From: Pseudomonadota bacterium
GTDB lineage: Bacteria > Desulfobacterota > Desulfarculia > Desulfarculales > Desulfarculaceae
Assembly (NCBI GenBank): GCA_018902755.1
Contig: JAHIQI010000056.1
Coordinates: forward strand, 49,551-113,550
Direction: 5' to 3'
DNA: 64,000 bases
Below the pieces are notes generated by a model that ran no database searches, was not told the DNA's origin, and saw nothing but the letters and a program-made list of their open reading frames with translations. Made by a program: the position numbers and the translations under genes. Positions within the stretch are counted from its first letter, which is position 1. Every line of letters starts with the position of its first letter. This document shows, one piece after another, positions 1 through 8,021 of this stretch.

Positions 1-115
1 GCCAGGTGTTCGTGGGCAAGGCGTCCGGCGAGCGCGGACCGCAGGCGTATATGCTAATACGCCGAGGTCTAAGCGATGCCGGCAACACAGCCCACGGACA
101 GCTGGCGAAGCTGGG
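1..115. repeat. R1 palindromic intergenic repeat, copy A (left end may be cut)
   Basis: First of eight copies of a ~120-bp imperfect palindrome found in this window. The central stem is GGCGTAT (44-50) and ATACGCC (57-63) around a 6-nt loop. The right end reads GGCGAAGCTGG. The copy lies just beyond the terminator and stop codon of the minus-strand gene at 179, with its GGCTTCGCC-type end facing that stop. It is non-coding; frames that cross it are not conserved between copies. Confidence 0.8.
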
Positions 116-117
116 AA

Positions 118-156
118 TAAAAAGGGGCCGCCCGGCGACGAACGCCGGACGGCCCC
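118..156 (-). terminator. Intrinsic terminator of the FAD/Fe-S dehydrogenase gene
   Basis: Read on the minus strand, a GC-rich hairpin with arms GGGGCCGTCCGGCG and CGCCGGGCGGCCCC around a 5-nt loop is followed by TTTTTATT. It starts about 20 nt after the stop codon at 179. Confidence 0.85.
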
Positions 157-178
157 AGGCAAGGGCGTGGTTAGGGAG

Positions 179-2767
179 CTACTTGGCCAGGCGCGAGGCC
201 ACCAGCTCGGTGATGTCCAGGACCTTGACCTTGCCCAGCTTTTCCTTGCGGGCCCGGGCCGCGGCCTGGTTCAGGGAGTTCTTGCAGGAGGGGCAGGCGC
301 TGACCACGGTGTCCGCCCCCTGGGCGATGGCCGCCTTGATGCGCTCGAAGGCGATGTCCCCGCCCAACTCGTTGGCGAAGGCCTTGACCCCGCCGCCGCC
401 GCCGCAGCACTTGGCCAGGGTGCGGTTCTGGGGGAACTCCAACAGCTCCACCCCGGGCAGGGCCTTGATCACCTCGCGGGGCGGCTCGTACACCCCCAGG
501 TGGCGGCCCAGGTCGCAGGGGTCGTGGTAGATGGCCTTCACCTGCTTGCCGTCTTCAGCGAAGCTTAGCTTGCCCTCGTTGATGAGCCGCTCCAGCAAAA
601 ACACCACGTGCTCGGGCTTGTAGCCGTCACCGTGGCCGTGGTGGGGATAGACCTCCTCGAAGGTCTTGTAGCAACCGGCGCAGGTGGTGAGCAGGGTGCC
701 CACGCCCTGGTCCTTGAATATCTTGTCGTTGGCCGCGGCCACGGTGTGGAAGGTTTCCATGTCCCCCACCAAATAGGCCAGGTAGCCGCAGCAGTTTTCA
801 TCCTTGCCCAGGGTGGTGAAGTCGATGCCCGCCGCGTCCAGGATTTTCATCACCGCGGGGATGATCTTCACGTCCTGGTAGGAGGCCACGCAGCCCAGGT
901 GCAGCATGGTGTCCGCCCCCGGCTTGGCCTCGTAGCCCACGGGGTAGGAGTCGGTGCGGGTGTCCCGGGGCATGCTGAAGGGGTTGCCCGCCTCTTTCAT
1001 GTCGCTCATGAGCTTGACGAATATCTCGGGCAAATAGCCCTTTTCCACCAAACGCTGGCGGGCGGCCTGCACCACGGCGGCCAGGTTGATCTGGGCCGGG
1101 CAGGTGTACTTGCAGTTCAGGCAGAGCATGCACTTGTAAAGACGCTCGGCCATGTCCGCCGAGGGCTCCATGTGCCCGGACAAAAGGCTGAAGGCCAGGG
1201 TGATGCGCCCCTTGGCGTTCATGGACTCCAGGTCGGTCTGGGCGTAGGTGGGGCAGCCCAGGCGGCAGAAGCCGCACTGGATGCAAGCCACGATTTCGTT
1301 GTCAACCTCGCCGAAGCTGGCCACATCCAGGGAGCCGGTGCGCAAGGGCTCGAAGCCGCTGGTGTCGTACACGTCGTCGATGGAATCGCGCAGACCCATC
1401 TTGCCGGGGTTCAATATGCCCTTGGGGTCCATGGCGTCCTTGATGGTCTGCATCACCTCCATGCCGGTGGCCCCCAGCTCCCTTTCGATCACCGGCGACT
1501 TGGCCATGCCCAGGCCGTGCTCGGCGCTCATGGTGCCTTCCATGGAGGCGGTCAGCTCCACGAACTCCAGCACGATCTTCTTCACCGCGTCCCACTCGTC
1601 GGCCTTTTTCACGTCCATGATGAAGGTGGCGTGCAGGTTGCCGTCGCCGATGTGGCCGAAGGTGGCGATGGGGAAGCCATGCTTCTCGCCGATGGCCTGG
1701 ATCTGGCGGATGGTTTCCGGGATCTTGGTCATGGGCACCCCGAAGTCTTCCATCAGGGGCACCAGGCGGTAGCCGGGCTTGAGGCGGCTCATGGCCGGGA
1801 CCAGGCGGTGGCGGGCCTCCCACAGGGGGGCCTTCTCCACCGGGTCGTCGGTCCACTTGGCGCTCAAGATGCTGTGCTTGGCCGCGATGGCGTCCACCTG
1901 CTTCACGTAGTCCTGGACCGCCACCTTGTGGCCGTCCAGCTCCAACATGATCATGCAGCCCACGCCGGGCTCCACCTTCAGGTCGATGGCCTTGGCCAAA
2001 ACCGCGATGGATATGTTGTCCAAAATCTCGCAGGTGGCGATGGGCACACCGGTGGTGAGCATCTCGGTGACCGCGTCTCCGGCGGTCTGGATGTCCGGGA
2101 ACTCCAGGCGGGCGCTGATGGCGTAGGCCGGGGCGGGCATGATCTTCATGGTGGCTTCGGTGATCACCCCCAGGGTGCCCTCCGAGGCGCAGAAGAGCTG
2201 GGACAGGTTGTAGCCGCTGGAGGTCTTGGGGGCCTTTGAGCCGGTGTCCAGGATGCGCCCGTCGGCCAGGACCACCTTCAGCGCCATGACGTAGTCCTTG
2301 GTGGTGCCGTACTTCACCGCCCGGATGCCGCTGGCGTTGGTGTTGATCATGCCGCCGATGGTGGCGATGCCCGCGCTGCCCGGATCGGGCGGGAAGAAGA
2401 AGCCCTTGGCGGCCACCGCCGCGTTGAGCGCCCCGCAGACAACGCCGCACTGCACCCTGGCGTAGTGGTCGGGCAGGTTGATCTCGAGGATTTTGTTCAT
2501 GCGGATGAGGTTAAGAAGCACCCCGCCCTTGGGGGCCAGGGCCGCGCCGGTGACGCTGGTGCCGCCGCCGCGAGCGATCACCGGCACCTCGGCCTGGTGA
2601 CAGGCGGCCAGAATCTCGCTTACCTGCTCGGTGGTCTCGGCGAATACCATCACCTGGGGCGGGGCCATGTGCACCGACATGTCCCGTGAGTAGGCCTGAC
2701 AGTCGGCCTTGTTGGTGATTACGTTCTCCTCCCCCACGATCTCGGCAAGTCTTTGGTTGATTTCCAT
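179..2767 (-). CDS. Fused FAD-linked 2-hydroxyacid dehydrogenase / Fe-S (GlcD-GlcF-like) protein
   Basis: 862 aa. The N-terminal half is an FAD_binding_4 plus FAD-oxidase C module of the GlcD/D-lactate dehydrogenase class, with GGGTSVTG near residue 64. The C-terminal half is GlcF-like: two 4Fe-4S motifs (CIQCGFCRLGCP near 492, CMLCLNCKYTCP near 545) and two CCG domains (CCGYL near 655, CCGGGGG near 787). Such fusions oxidise D-lactate, glycolate or longer 2-hydroxyacids and pass electrons through the clusters; the substrate is not readable here. It is the last gene of the hdr-type locus but is separated from the H-like gene by a 170-bp gap with a terminator-like hairpin, so it may be transcribed separately. 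The CCG domains resemble HdrB/HdrD, consistent with electron exchange with the Hdr proteins upstream (inference). Confidence 0.85.
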   Translation of the reverse strand: MEINQRLAEIVGEENVITNKADCQAYSRDMSVHMAPPQVMVFAETTEQVSEILAACHQAEVPVIARGGGTSVTGAALAPKGGVLLNLIRMNKILEINLPDHYARVQCGVVCGALNAAVAAKGFFFPPDPGSAGIATIGGMINTNASGIRAVKYGTTKDYVMALKVVLADGRILDTGSKAPKTSSGYNLSQLFCASEGTLGVITEATMKIMPAPAYAISARLEFPDIQTAGDAVTEMLTTGVPIATCEILDNISIAVLAKAIDLKVEPGVGCMIMLELDGHKVAVQDYVKQVDAIAAKHSILSAKWTDDPVEKAPLWEARHRLVPAMSRLKPGYRLVPLMEDFGVPMTKIPETIRQIQAIGEKHGFPIATFGHIGDGNLHATFIMDVKKADEWDAVKKIVLEFVELTASMEGTMSAEHGLGMAKSPVIERELGATGMEVMQTIKDAMDPKGILNPGKMGLRDSIDDVYDTSGFEPLRTGSLDVASFGEVDNEIVACIQCGFCRLGCPTYAQTDLESMNAKGRITLAFSLLSGHMEPSADMAERLYKCMLCLNCKYTCPAQINLAAVVQAARQRLVEKGYLPEIFVKLMSDMKEAGNPFSMPRDTRTDSYPVGYEAKPGADTMLHLGCVASYQDVKIIPAVMKILDAAGIDFTTLGKDENCCGYLAYLVGDMETFHTVAAANDKIFKDQGVGTLLTTCAGCYKTFEEVYPHHGHGDGYKPEHVVFLLERLINEGKLSFAEDGKQVKAIYHDPCDLGRHLGVYEPPREVIKALPGVELLEFPQNRTLAKCCGGGGGVKAFANELGGDIAFERIKAAIAQGADTVVSACPSCKNSLNQAAARARKEKLGKVKVLDITELVASRLAK

Positions 2768-2803
2768 GATTCTTCCTCCTGTCCCGGCGCGCCCGGGCTA
2801 GCG

Positions 2804-2842
2804 CAAAAACCGGGCGGGGAGGGTAAAAGTCCCCTCCCCGCC
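2804..2842 (-). terminator. Hairpin with T-run between the lipoyl protein gene and the dehydrogenase gene
   Basis: On the minus strand GGCGGGGAGGGG pairs with CCTCCCCGCC and is followed by CGG and five T. It sits in the 170-bp gap after the gene ending at 2938. It could end or attenuate the upstream transcript. A second short GGGGCC/GGCCCC hairpin lies at about 2874-2891. Confidence 0.6.
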
Positions 2843-2937
2843 TTTGGCGAACCTATCCGGGCCATAGGTGCGGGGCCAAAGGCCCCGGCTCCCCATGGCT
2901 ACAAGATAATATCGATATGACCGCGCGGCGCGCACGC

Positions 2938-3366
2938 CTAGGCCTGGTCCTTTTCCACCTTTGCGATCTCGGCGGCCACCCACTCCTTGTAGGCTTCGCC
3001 CTTCATCAGCTTGGACAGATCGCCTTCAAGGTCGCTGGGGGTGATCTTGCAAATCCAGCCCTCGCCGTAGCAGTCGGAGTTGATCAGCTCGGGCTCGTCC
3101 TCCAACTCCTCGTTGCCCTCGGCCACCTCGCCGGAGACCACGGCGTAGACCCGGCCCACCCATTTGCCGCTCTCGATGGAGCCGAAGGGCTTGCCCTGGG
3201 TCACCTCGTCGCCCTCCTCGGGCACGTCCACGAAGGTGATCTCGCCGGCCAGCTTCTGGGTGAGGTCGGTGGTGCCCATGATCACCACGCCGCCCTCCAC
3301 CTTGGCCCAGTAGTGGTTTTGGTCATAGTAGAGATCGTCGGGAAAGTTATAGCCGCCTACTTCCAT
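2938..3366 (-). CDS. Glycine cleavage H-like lipoyl carrier protein
   Basis: 142 aa from an ATG preceded by a strong GAGGAGGAAGG site; a longer in-frame reading starting at 3408 lacks a ribosome site. The fold is GcvH-like: biotinyl/lipoyl hammerhead with the likely lipoylated lysine at residue 68 in SIESGKWVG, followed by VYAVVSGEVAEGNEEL. The lysine context differs from the usual ESVKAASD of true H proteins. No gcvT or gcvP is nearby. Instead it follows hdrB, hdrC and two hdrA-like genes. Lipoate-binding H-like proteins are known partners of sulfur-oxidation sHdr complexes, so a role as a swinging arm for this Hdr module is more likely than glycine cleavage (inference). Confidence 0.8.
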   Translation of the reverse strand: MEVGGYNFPDDLYYDQNHYWAKVEGGVVIMGTTDLTQKLAGEITFVDVPEEGDEVTQGKPFGSIESGKWVGRVYAVVSGEVAEGNEELEDEPELINSDCYGEGWICKITPSDLEGDLSKLMKGEAYKEWVAAEIAKVEKDQA

Positions 3367-3475
3367 GGACGCCTTCCTCCTCGCCAACCCCCGTGGGGGT
3401 GTATTCAAGTGCTCTGATCGCCGGAATCCGGCAAAAGTTTTCTCTTATAGCATAGCCTCGGCCGCCGCCACCCGC

Positions 3476-4351
3476 CTAGCTCTTAAAGGCGGCCAGAAGC
3501 TCCTTGGGCTTGGCCCGGTTCAGCTTGAAGCCCAGCTCGTCGGGCTCCAGGCCCAGGCCCAGCCCCAAAATCTGGGTCAGGTACACCACCGGCACCTTGA
3601 ACTTGGTGTCCATGCGCTTGGCGATGGCCTTTTGCTGGCCCTCGTACATCACGTTGCAGAAGGGGCACACCAACACCATGGCGGTCACCTCCCTGGCGTC
3701 CAGCTCGGCCAGCTTGGCCCCGGCCAGGGACCCGGCCAGGCCTTCGTCCGCCCCCAACACCCCGCCCCCGCAGCAGTCCTTGAGCCGGGGGTAATTGTCC
3801 ACCTTGGCCCCGGTGGCCTCGATGAGCCGCCCCATGCTGGTGGGGGCCTCGGGGTCGTCCAGGCCGCCGATGATCTCGGCGGGCTTCAGGTAGTGGCAGC
3901 CGTAGTGGGGGGCGAAGGTGAACTCGCCGAGATCGCGGGTCATCTTGGCCTTGATGGCCTCCAGGCCCACTTCCTCCAGCAGGTAGCGCACCAGGTGGGT
4001 CACCCGCACTCCCGGCTCATACGTTAGCCCCAGGGGGGCCAGTTCGGCGTTTACCCGCGCCGCCTCCCCGGGGTGGTGGGCCAGGTGATGCTCCGCCTCG
4101 GCCAGGGTGCCCGCGCAGGCCGAGCACAGGGCCACCAGGGGCAGGCCGTGGGCCCGCGCCTGGGCCAGGGCCCGGGCGGCTATGGTCAGGGCGTGGGCCT
4201 GATCGGTTCCCTTGAGCGGATAGCCGCAGCAGGCCAGGGCCGCGTCGTCCACCAGCTCCACCCCCAGGATTTCGCACACCTTGCGGGCGCTCAACTCGTA
4301 GTTGAGGTTTCTGACCGGCACGGTGCAGCCCAAAAACAACAGCGCCTTCAT
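3476..4351 (-). CDS. hdrB: HdrB-like CCG-domain subunit
   Basis: 291 aa. Two CCG (cysteine-rich) domains, with CCGYP near residue 40 and CCGGGV near 192, plus CPFC near 225 and an HYGCHY segment. These are the ligands of the non-cubane 4Fe-4S clusters where disulfide chemistry occurs in HdrB. The ATG at 4351 overlaps the hdrC stop (ATGA), showing translational coupling. The family reduces heterodisulfides or, in non-methanogens, an unidentified disulfide or thiol substrate. The 110-bp gap to the H-like gene holds a small hairpin but no clear terminator. Confidence 0.85.
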   Translation of the reverse strand: MKALLFLGCTVPVRNLNYELSARKVCEILGVELVDDAALACCGYPLKGTDQAHALTIAARALAQARAHGLPLVALCSACAGTLAEAEHHLAHHPGEAARVNAELAPLGLTYEPGVRVTHLVRYLLEEVGLEAIKAKMTRDLGEFTFAPHYGCHYLKPAEIIGGLDDPEAPTSMGRLIEATGAKVDNYPRLKDCCGGGVLGADEGLAGSLAGAKLAELDAREVTAMVLVCPFCNVMYEGQQKAIAKRMDTKFKVPVVYLTQILGLGLGLEPDELGFKLNRAKPKELLAAFKS

Positions 4352-4845
4352 CGCGGCTCCTCCCCGGCCTCGCCCTCGCTGGGCTTCAGGCCCAGGATGG
4401 CCTGGAAGTCTTGGGGGCGCTGCTCCACCGGGGGCAGCCCAAGGTCGGCCCGCTTGTCGTTCTCGAAGTCGGTGACCTCCAGCAAACGGCCCTGCTTGGC
4501 CAAAAGCTCGGCGGTTATCTTGGCCGAGGGCGGGGCGTGGCCCTCCCGGGAGGCGATGTTCTTGATGGCGGTGAGCACCTCGGTGAAGCGCACCTGCTGG
4601 GGGCATACCTCGCCGCAGGTGTAGCAGGAGGAGCACAGCCAGATCAGCGGCGAGGCCAAGACCTCCTCGCGCCTGCCCAGGAGGGTGAGGCGGATGAGGC
4701 GGCGGGGGTCGTAGTCCGGGCGGTTGGCCCCCACCGGGCAGCGGGCGCTGCAGGCGGCGCAAGCGAAACAGGCGCGGATGCCCGCCCCACCGGGCTCGGC
4801 GGCCACTTCATGCTTGAAGCCGGGATCGCATTCGTTGAGCCGCAT
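4348..4845 (-). CDS. hdrC: HdrC-like 4Fe-4S electron-transfer subunit
   Basis: 165 aa, the usual HdrC length. It carries two 4Fe-4S motifs, CFACAACSARCPVG (residues 23-36) and CSSCYTCGEVCPQ (about 68-80), which link HdrA to HdrB. The start is ATG at 4845, preceded by GGAGGAATAAGC and only 2 nt from the stop of the upstream HdrA/MvhD gene. A longer upstream reading in this frame overlaps that gene and is not credible. The stop overlaps the hdrB start. Confidence 0.85.
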   Translation of the reverse strand: MRLNECDPGFKHEVAAEPGGAGIRACFACAACSARCPVGANRPDYDPRRLIRLTLLGRREEVLASPLIWLCSSCYTCGEVCPQQVRFTEVLTAIKNIASREGHAPPSAKITAELLAKQGRLLEVTDFENDKRADLGLPPVEQRPQDFQAILGLKPSEGEAGEEPR

Positions 4846-4847
4846 GC

Positions 4848-6704
4848 TTATTCCTCCCCCAACCCTTGGGCCATGGCCGCCACCTTTTGAGCCAGCTCCC
4901 TGGTCTGGTTGGCGGCCAGGGGCAGGAACTCCATGGCCTCGGGCGGCAGGCCCAGGGCGGCCAGGTCGCCGCTCAGGGAGGCGATCTTGGCCATGGCCTT
5001 GTGGTTGCCGGTGACCGAGCGGCAGTTGCCCGGATGGCAGCCCGCCACCAGCACCCGCTTGGCCCCCAGCTCCAGGGCCTTGAGCAGCAGGACCTGGCTC
5101 ATGCGCGCGGCGCAGACCAGGGGGTAGATCACCAGACCGGCGGGCCACTCATGGCCCTGGGCCGAGAGGGAGGCCACGGCGGGCATGCCCGAGGCGGCGC
5201 AGGCAAAGAGCACCATCTTGGGCTCGGCCGCCAGGGCCAGGCCCCACTCCAGGCTGGAGAACATCTCCGGGTTGCCCCAGCCCGGCGGGGCGATGGCCTC
5301 GGCCGGGCACTCGGCGGCGCAGGCCCCGCAGGCCAGGCAGGCGGCCGGGGCGCACTGGATGTGCTCCACGGCGTAGCGGGGAGCGCCGTGGGGACAGGTG
5401 CGCACGCAGGTAAGGCAGCTGGCGCAGAAGCTGTCGCGCACCACGGGCATGGGCACCACCTTGCCGGTGAGCACCTCGTGCATGGCGGCGGCGGCCGCGG
5501 CGGCCTCGGCCCGGCGGGCGTCGCCGGGCGCGGTGCCCCGGAGGGCGCCGGTGAGGTACAGCCCGGTGCGGCTGGTGCGCCCCCCGGCCAGGCGGGGGTT
5601 GTCCGGAACCAGCTCACCCCAGGGTTTGATAAGCAGATCGTTGTCCAGCCAGGCGGGCCGGGAGGCCGTGGCCTGCTGGGCCAGGACCATTGCCGCCGGG
5701 GCCAGCTCCAGCTCCTCGCCCAAGAGGGGATCGAGCCAAGCCAGCTCGCGGCCATCGGCCCGCACTTGGAGTCCGCCGGTCGCAACCCGGGCGATGAGCA
5801 CCCCGGCCTCGCGGCAGTCGCGGAAGAGCTTCTCCCCGCCGGGCGCGGCCACCCTGGCCTCGCTGTAGAGCAGGGTCACCTGCACCCGTGGCCGCCGGGC
5901 CAGGGCCAGGGCCGCATCCAGGGCGGCGCTGAAGCTGTAGGAGGGCACCGGCTCGGCGGTCCCGGCCAACACGGCCACATGCAGCCAGCCGTCCGCCGGG
6001 GCTTGGTAGTCCTCGGGGTTCAGCTGGCTCACCGGACAGCACAGCGCCGGGTCCAGGCCGTCCACCTCGCAGCCCACGGCCAGCTCGCCGGGCGGGGCCA
6101 GGAACACCGCCCCATAGGTCTGGGGCGCGTCGCCGTTGGTGGAGAGCCAGACATTGAAGCCGCCCGCCCCGCCGATTAGGCGGGTCAACTCACTATGAGG
6201 GACCAGCTCCACCTGGGCCGGAAGCTGGGCGGCCATGAGGCTCACCGCCTCGGGGTCGTCGTCGGCCCCGGCCTGGTCAAACGCCTCAAAGGGGGTGGCC
6301 AGGGTTACGGGATGGCCCAGGGCCGCCGATTCCCAGGCTGCGGCCAAAGCGCTATAGCCCGCGCCCGCCACCAGCACGCTCTGGGCGGGCTGGGGGGCGT
6401 ACACCGGAGGCAGGGTGCCCTTGGCCGCCCGCCCCGCGGCGCGCGACACCGCCACCGCCGCCCGGGCCAGGCGATGGGCCTCAGGTCCGCCGCCCACCTC
6501 GGCGGCCAGCTCCAGCCAGGCCACCGGCAGCCCCACCAGGCGCTGGCGCAACTGCTTGGGAGCCTGCTCCTGGCTGGTGGTCACCACCGCCGCTTCCAGC
6601 AGGCCGCCCTGGTCCAGGGCCATGCCAGCGGCCTTGGCCACCAGCGCCGGGTCCAAGTCGTCCAGGCCAGGCGTGGCCACCCAAACCAAGCTGACCTTAG
6701 CCAT
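4848..6704 (-). CDS. HdrA-like flavoprotein fused to an MvhD domain
   Basis: 618 aa. N-terminal ~110 residues without a clear family; then an HdrA-like dinucleotide-binding region with a degenerate glycine motif (VAGAGYSALAAAW near 113). A two-cluster ferredoxin segment follows at about 423-475 (CASCLTCVRTCPHG, CLACGACAAECPAEA). The C-terminus is MvhD/FrhD-like (about 485-618, with VAGCHPGNCRSVTGNH). MvhD passes electrons from a hydrogenase, formate dehydrogenase or other donor to HdrA; fusion fixes that donor port to the flavoprotein. The weak Rossmann motif suggests flavin binding may be altered. The start overlaps the end of the upstream hdrA by 8 bp. Confidence 0.75.
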   Translation of the reverse strand: MAKVSLVWVATPGLDDLDPALVAKAAGMALDQGGLLEAAVVTTSQEQAPKQLRQRLVGLPVAWLELAAEVGGGPEAHRLARAAVAVSRAAGRAAKGTLPPVYAPQPAQSVLVAGAGYSALAAAWESAALGHPVTLATPFEAFDQAGADDDPEAVSLMAAQLPAQVELVPHSELTRLIGGAGGFNVWLSTNGDAPQTYGAVFLAPPGELAVGCEVDGLDPALCCPVSQLNPEDYQAPADGWLHVAVLAGTAEPVPSYSFSAALDAALALARRPRVQVTLLYSEARVAAPGGEKLFRDCREAGVLIARVATGGLQVRADGRELAWLDPLLGEELELAPAAMVLAQQATASRPAWLDNDLLIKPWGELVPDNPRLAGGRTSRTGLYLTGALRGTAPGDARRAEAAAAAAAMHEVLTGKVVPMPVVRDSFCASCLTCVRTCPHGAPRYAVEHIQCAPAACLACGACAAECPAEAIAPPGWGNPEMFSSLEWGLALAAEPKMVLFACAASGMPAVASLSAQGHEWPAGLVIYPLVCAARMSQVLLLKALELGAKRVLVAGCHPGNCRSVTGNHKAMAKIASLSGDLAALGLPPEAMEFLPLAANQTRELAQKVAAMAQGLGEE

Positions 6705-7770
6705 GGCGCGCCTCCGAAAGAGAGGCCACCCGCGAGGCCGCCTGCGAGGCGGCCAACCCGCCGTGCACGATGGATTCGTTCAGCGAGCGGGGACCGGCCG
6801 CCGCCCCGGCCACGAACACCCCGGCGGGGCCGCCGTCGGCGGTCAAGAAGCCGTCAGAGTCCTTGGCCGCGCCGAACAGCTCGCCCAGGGCGGAAGCGCC
6901 GTTGGGCGGCCCCAGGCCCACCGAGAGCACCACCAGGTCGAAGCCCTCCTTGATGGCCTGCTCTCCGGCCAGGGCGTAGGTCACCTCGGGGCCGCCGTCG
7001 CCTGCGGTCACCTCGCCGGGCATGGCCCTGACGAAGCGCATCTGCTTGCGCAACTCGGGCAGCTCTTCTTCCCAGGCCCGGCCGTAGTCCTGCACATCCA
7101 TATGAAAAAAGGTGACCTCGCTCTCGGGCAAAAGCCCGCGAATCACCCGGCCCATGCGCAGGGCGTAGCCGCAACAGACCCGGGAGCACCACAGGCGGCC
7201 CAGGGAGGCGTCGCGGCTGCCCACGCACTGGATGAAGGCCACCTTGGCCGGGGCCATGGCCTTTGGCCCCAAGGCCCCCTGGGCCAGCATGGCTTCCAGC
7301 TCCAGGGCGCTGAACACACCCTCCACCCGGCCATGGCCGAAGCGGGTCTTGCCCGCCGGGTTGAAGGCCTCGCCGCCCACCGCCAGGATCACCGCCTGGG
7401 CGTTCAGGGTGGCGCGCTCGCTCAGGGGGCGGCCCGGACCGGGACCGATCTCGCCGTTCGGCTGGGGAGCCAGCTCCACCTGCCAGCCGTCGCCCCGGGG
7501 CTGGGCCGCCACGGCCAGGGCCGCGGTATATATGGTTATCTGGGGAAGGTGGGCCGCCTGGGCCATGAGCTCGCCCAAACGGCACGCGCCGCAACGGGCG
7601 CAGGCTTCGGTGGCCTTGCAACAGAACTGGGAGGCCCTCCCCCCCAGGCGGGGCTCCCGCTCTATGATGGTGGCGGCCACACCCCGGCGGGCCAGGTCCA
7701 CCGCCGCGGCCAACCCGGCCACTCCGCCACCCAGGATCAAGACCGGCGTGTCCAATTGGGCGTTGGTCAA
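6697..7770 (-). CDS. hdrA: HdrA-like FAD-dependent oxidoreductase
   Basis: About 357 aa from a TTG at 7770 that has GAGG 5 nt upstream. A TTG at 7827 would add 19 residues but has no ribosome site. Canonical FAD Rossmann motif GGGVAGLAAAVDLARRG at the N-terminus, then the HdrA cysteine cluster CCKATEACARCGACRLGE (about 50-66). It ends with a typical GD-box-like segment (GVFVAGAAAGPRSLNES). HdrA is the flavin centre that splits or merges electron flow. First gene of the minus-strand locus, divergent from the acyl-CoA operon at 8022. It has an intact flavin site while the next gene's is degenerate, so the pair may act as a heterodimer (inference). Confidence 0.8.
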   Translation of the reverse strand: MTNAQLDTPVLILGGGVAGLAAAVDLARRGVAATIIEREPRLGGRASQFCCKATEACARCGACRLGELMAQAAHLPQITIYTAALAVAAQPRGDGWQVELAPQPNGEIGPGPGRPLSERATLNAQAVILAVGGEAFNPAGKTRFGHGRVEGVFSALELEAMLAQGALGPKAMAPAKVAFIQCVGSRDASLGRLWCSRVCCGYALRMGRVIRGLLPESEVTFFHMDVQDYGRAWEEELPELRKQMRFVRAMPGEVTAGDGGPEVTYALAGEQAIKEGFDLVVLSVGLGPPNGASALGELFGAAKDSDGFLTADGGPAGVFVAGAAAGPRSLNESIVHGGLAASQAASRVASLSEARHG

Positions 7771-7876
7771 TGTGTCCTCGACTGTTATAAGAGCTTTAAA
7801 TGCCGGCCCGAGAAACCGCCCCCGCAAGGGGGGGCGAACGGCCCTAAGCGCCGGATTAAGCTCCGGAAATTAGCGC

Positions 7877-7905
7877 TTGACAAGCCTGACGGGCCTGCCT
7901 ATAGT
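7877..7905 (+). promoter_or_regulatory. Sigma-70-type promoter of the acyl-CoA operon
   Basis: TTGACA (7877-7882), a 17-nt spacer and TATAGT (7900-7905). Predicted start near 7912 gives a ~110-nt leader before the ATG at 8022. Perfect -35, 4-5 of 6 matches at -10. Confidence 0.8.
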
Positions 7906-8021
7906 GCAAGTTAGCTAGATTGTAGCTAAGTTGTAACCACGTGTCCACCATTTTTGGCCCGCTTTGCCGTGTTTCCGGCCTTGCACGGCGGCAAAGTGTC
8001 GCATAGGCCGGAGACTAAGTC

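Noticed and set aside
6..530. Long plus-strand open frame at the left edge
   Set aside because: Runs through R1 copy A, a terminator and antisense to the dehydrogenase; composition is that of a shadow frame in GC-rich DNA.
608..2239. 543-codon plus-strand open frame rich in His/Gly/Ala
   Set aside because: Antisense to a well-supported enzyme; typical artefact of high GC third positions. Similar long antisense frames at 43621-45687 and 46079-48367 were rejected for the same reason.
4848..6704. Selenocysteine in the MvhD part
   Set aside because: No in-frame TGA occurs; the MvhD-like region simply has fewer cysteines.
6697..7827. TTG start at 7827 for hdrA
   Set aside because: No Shine-Dalgarno and adds low-complexity residues before the Rossmann fold; TTG at 7770 has GAGG upstream.
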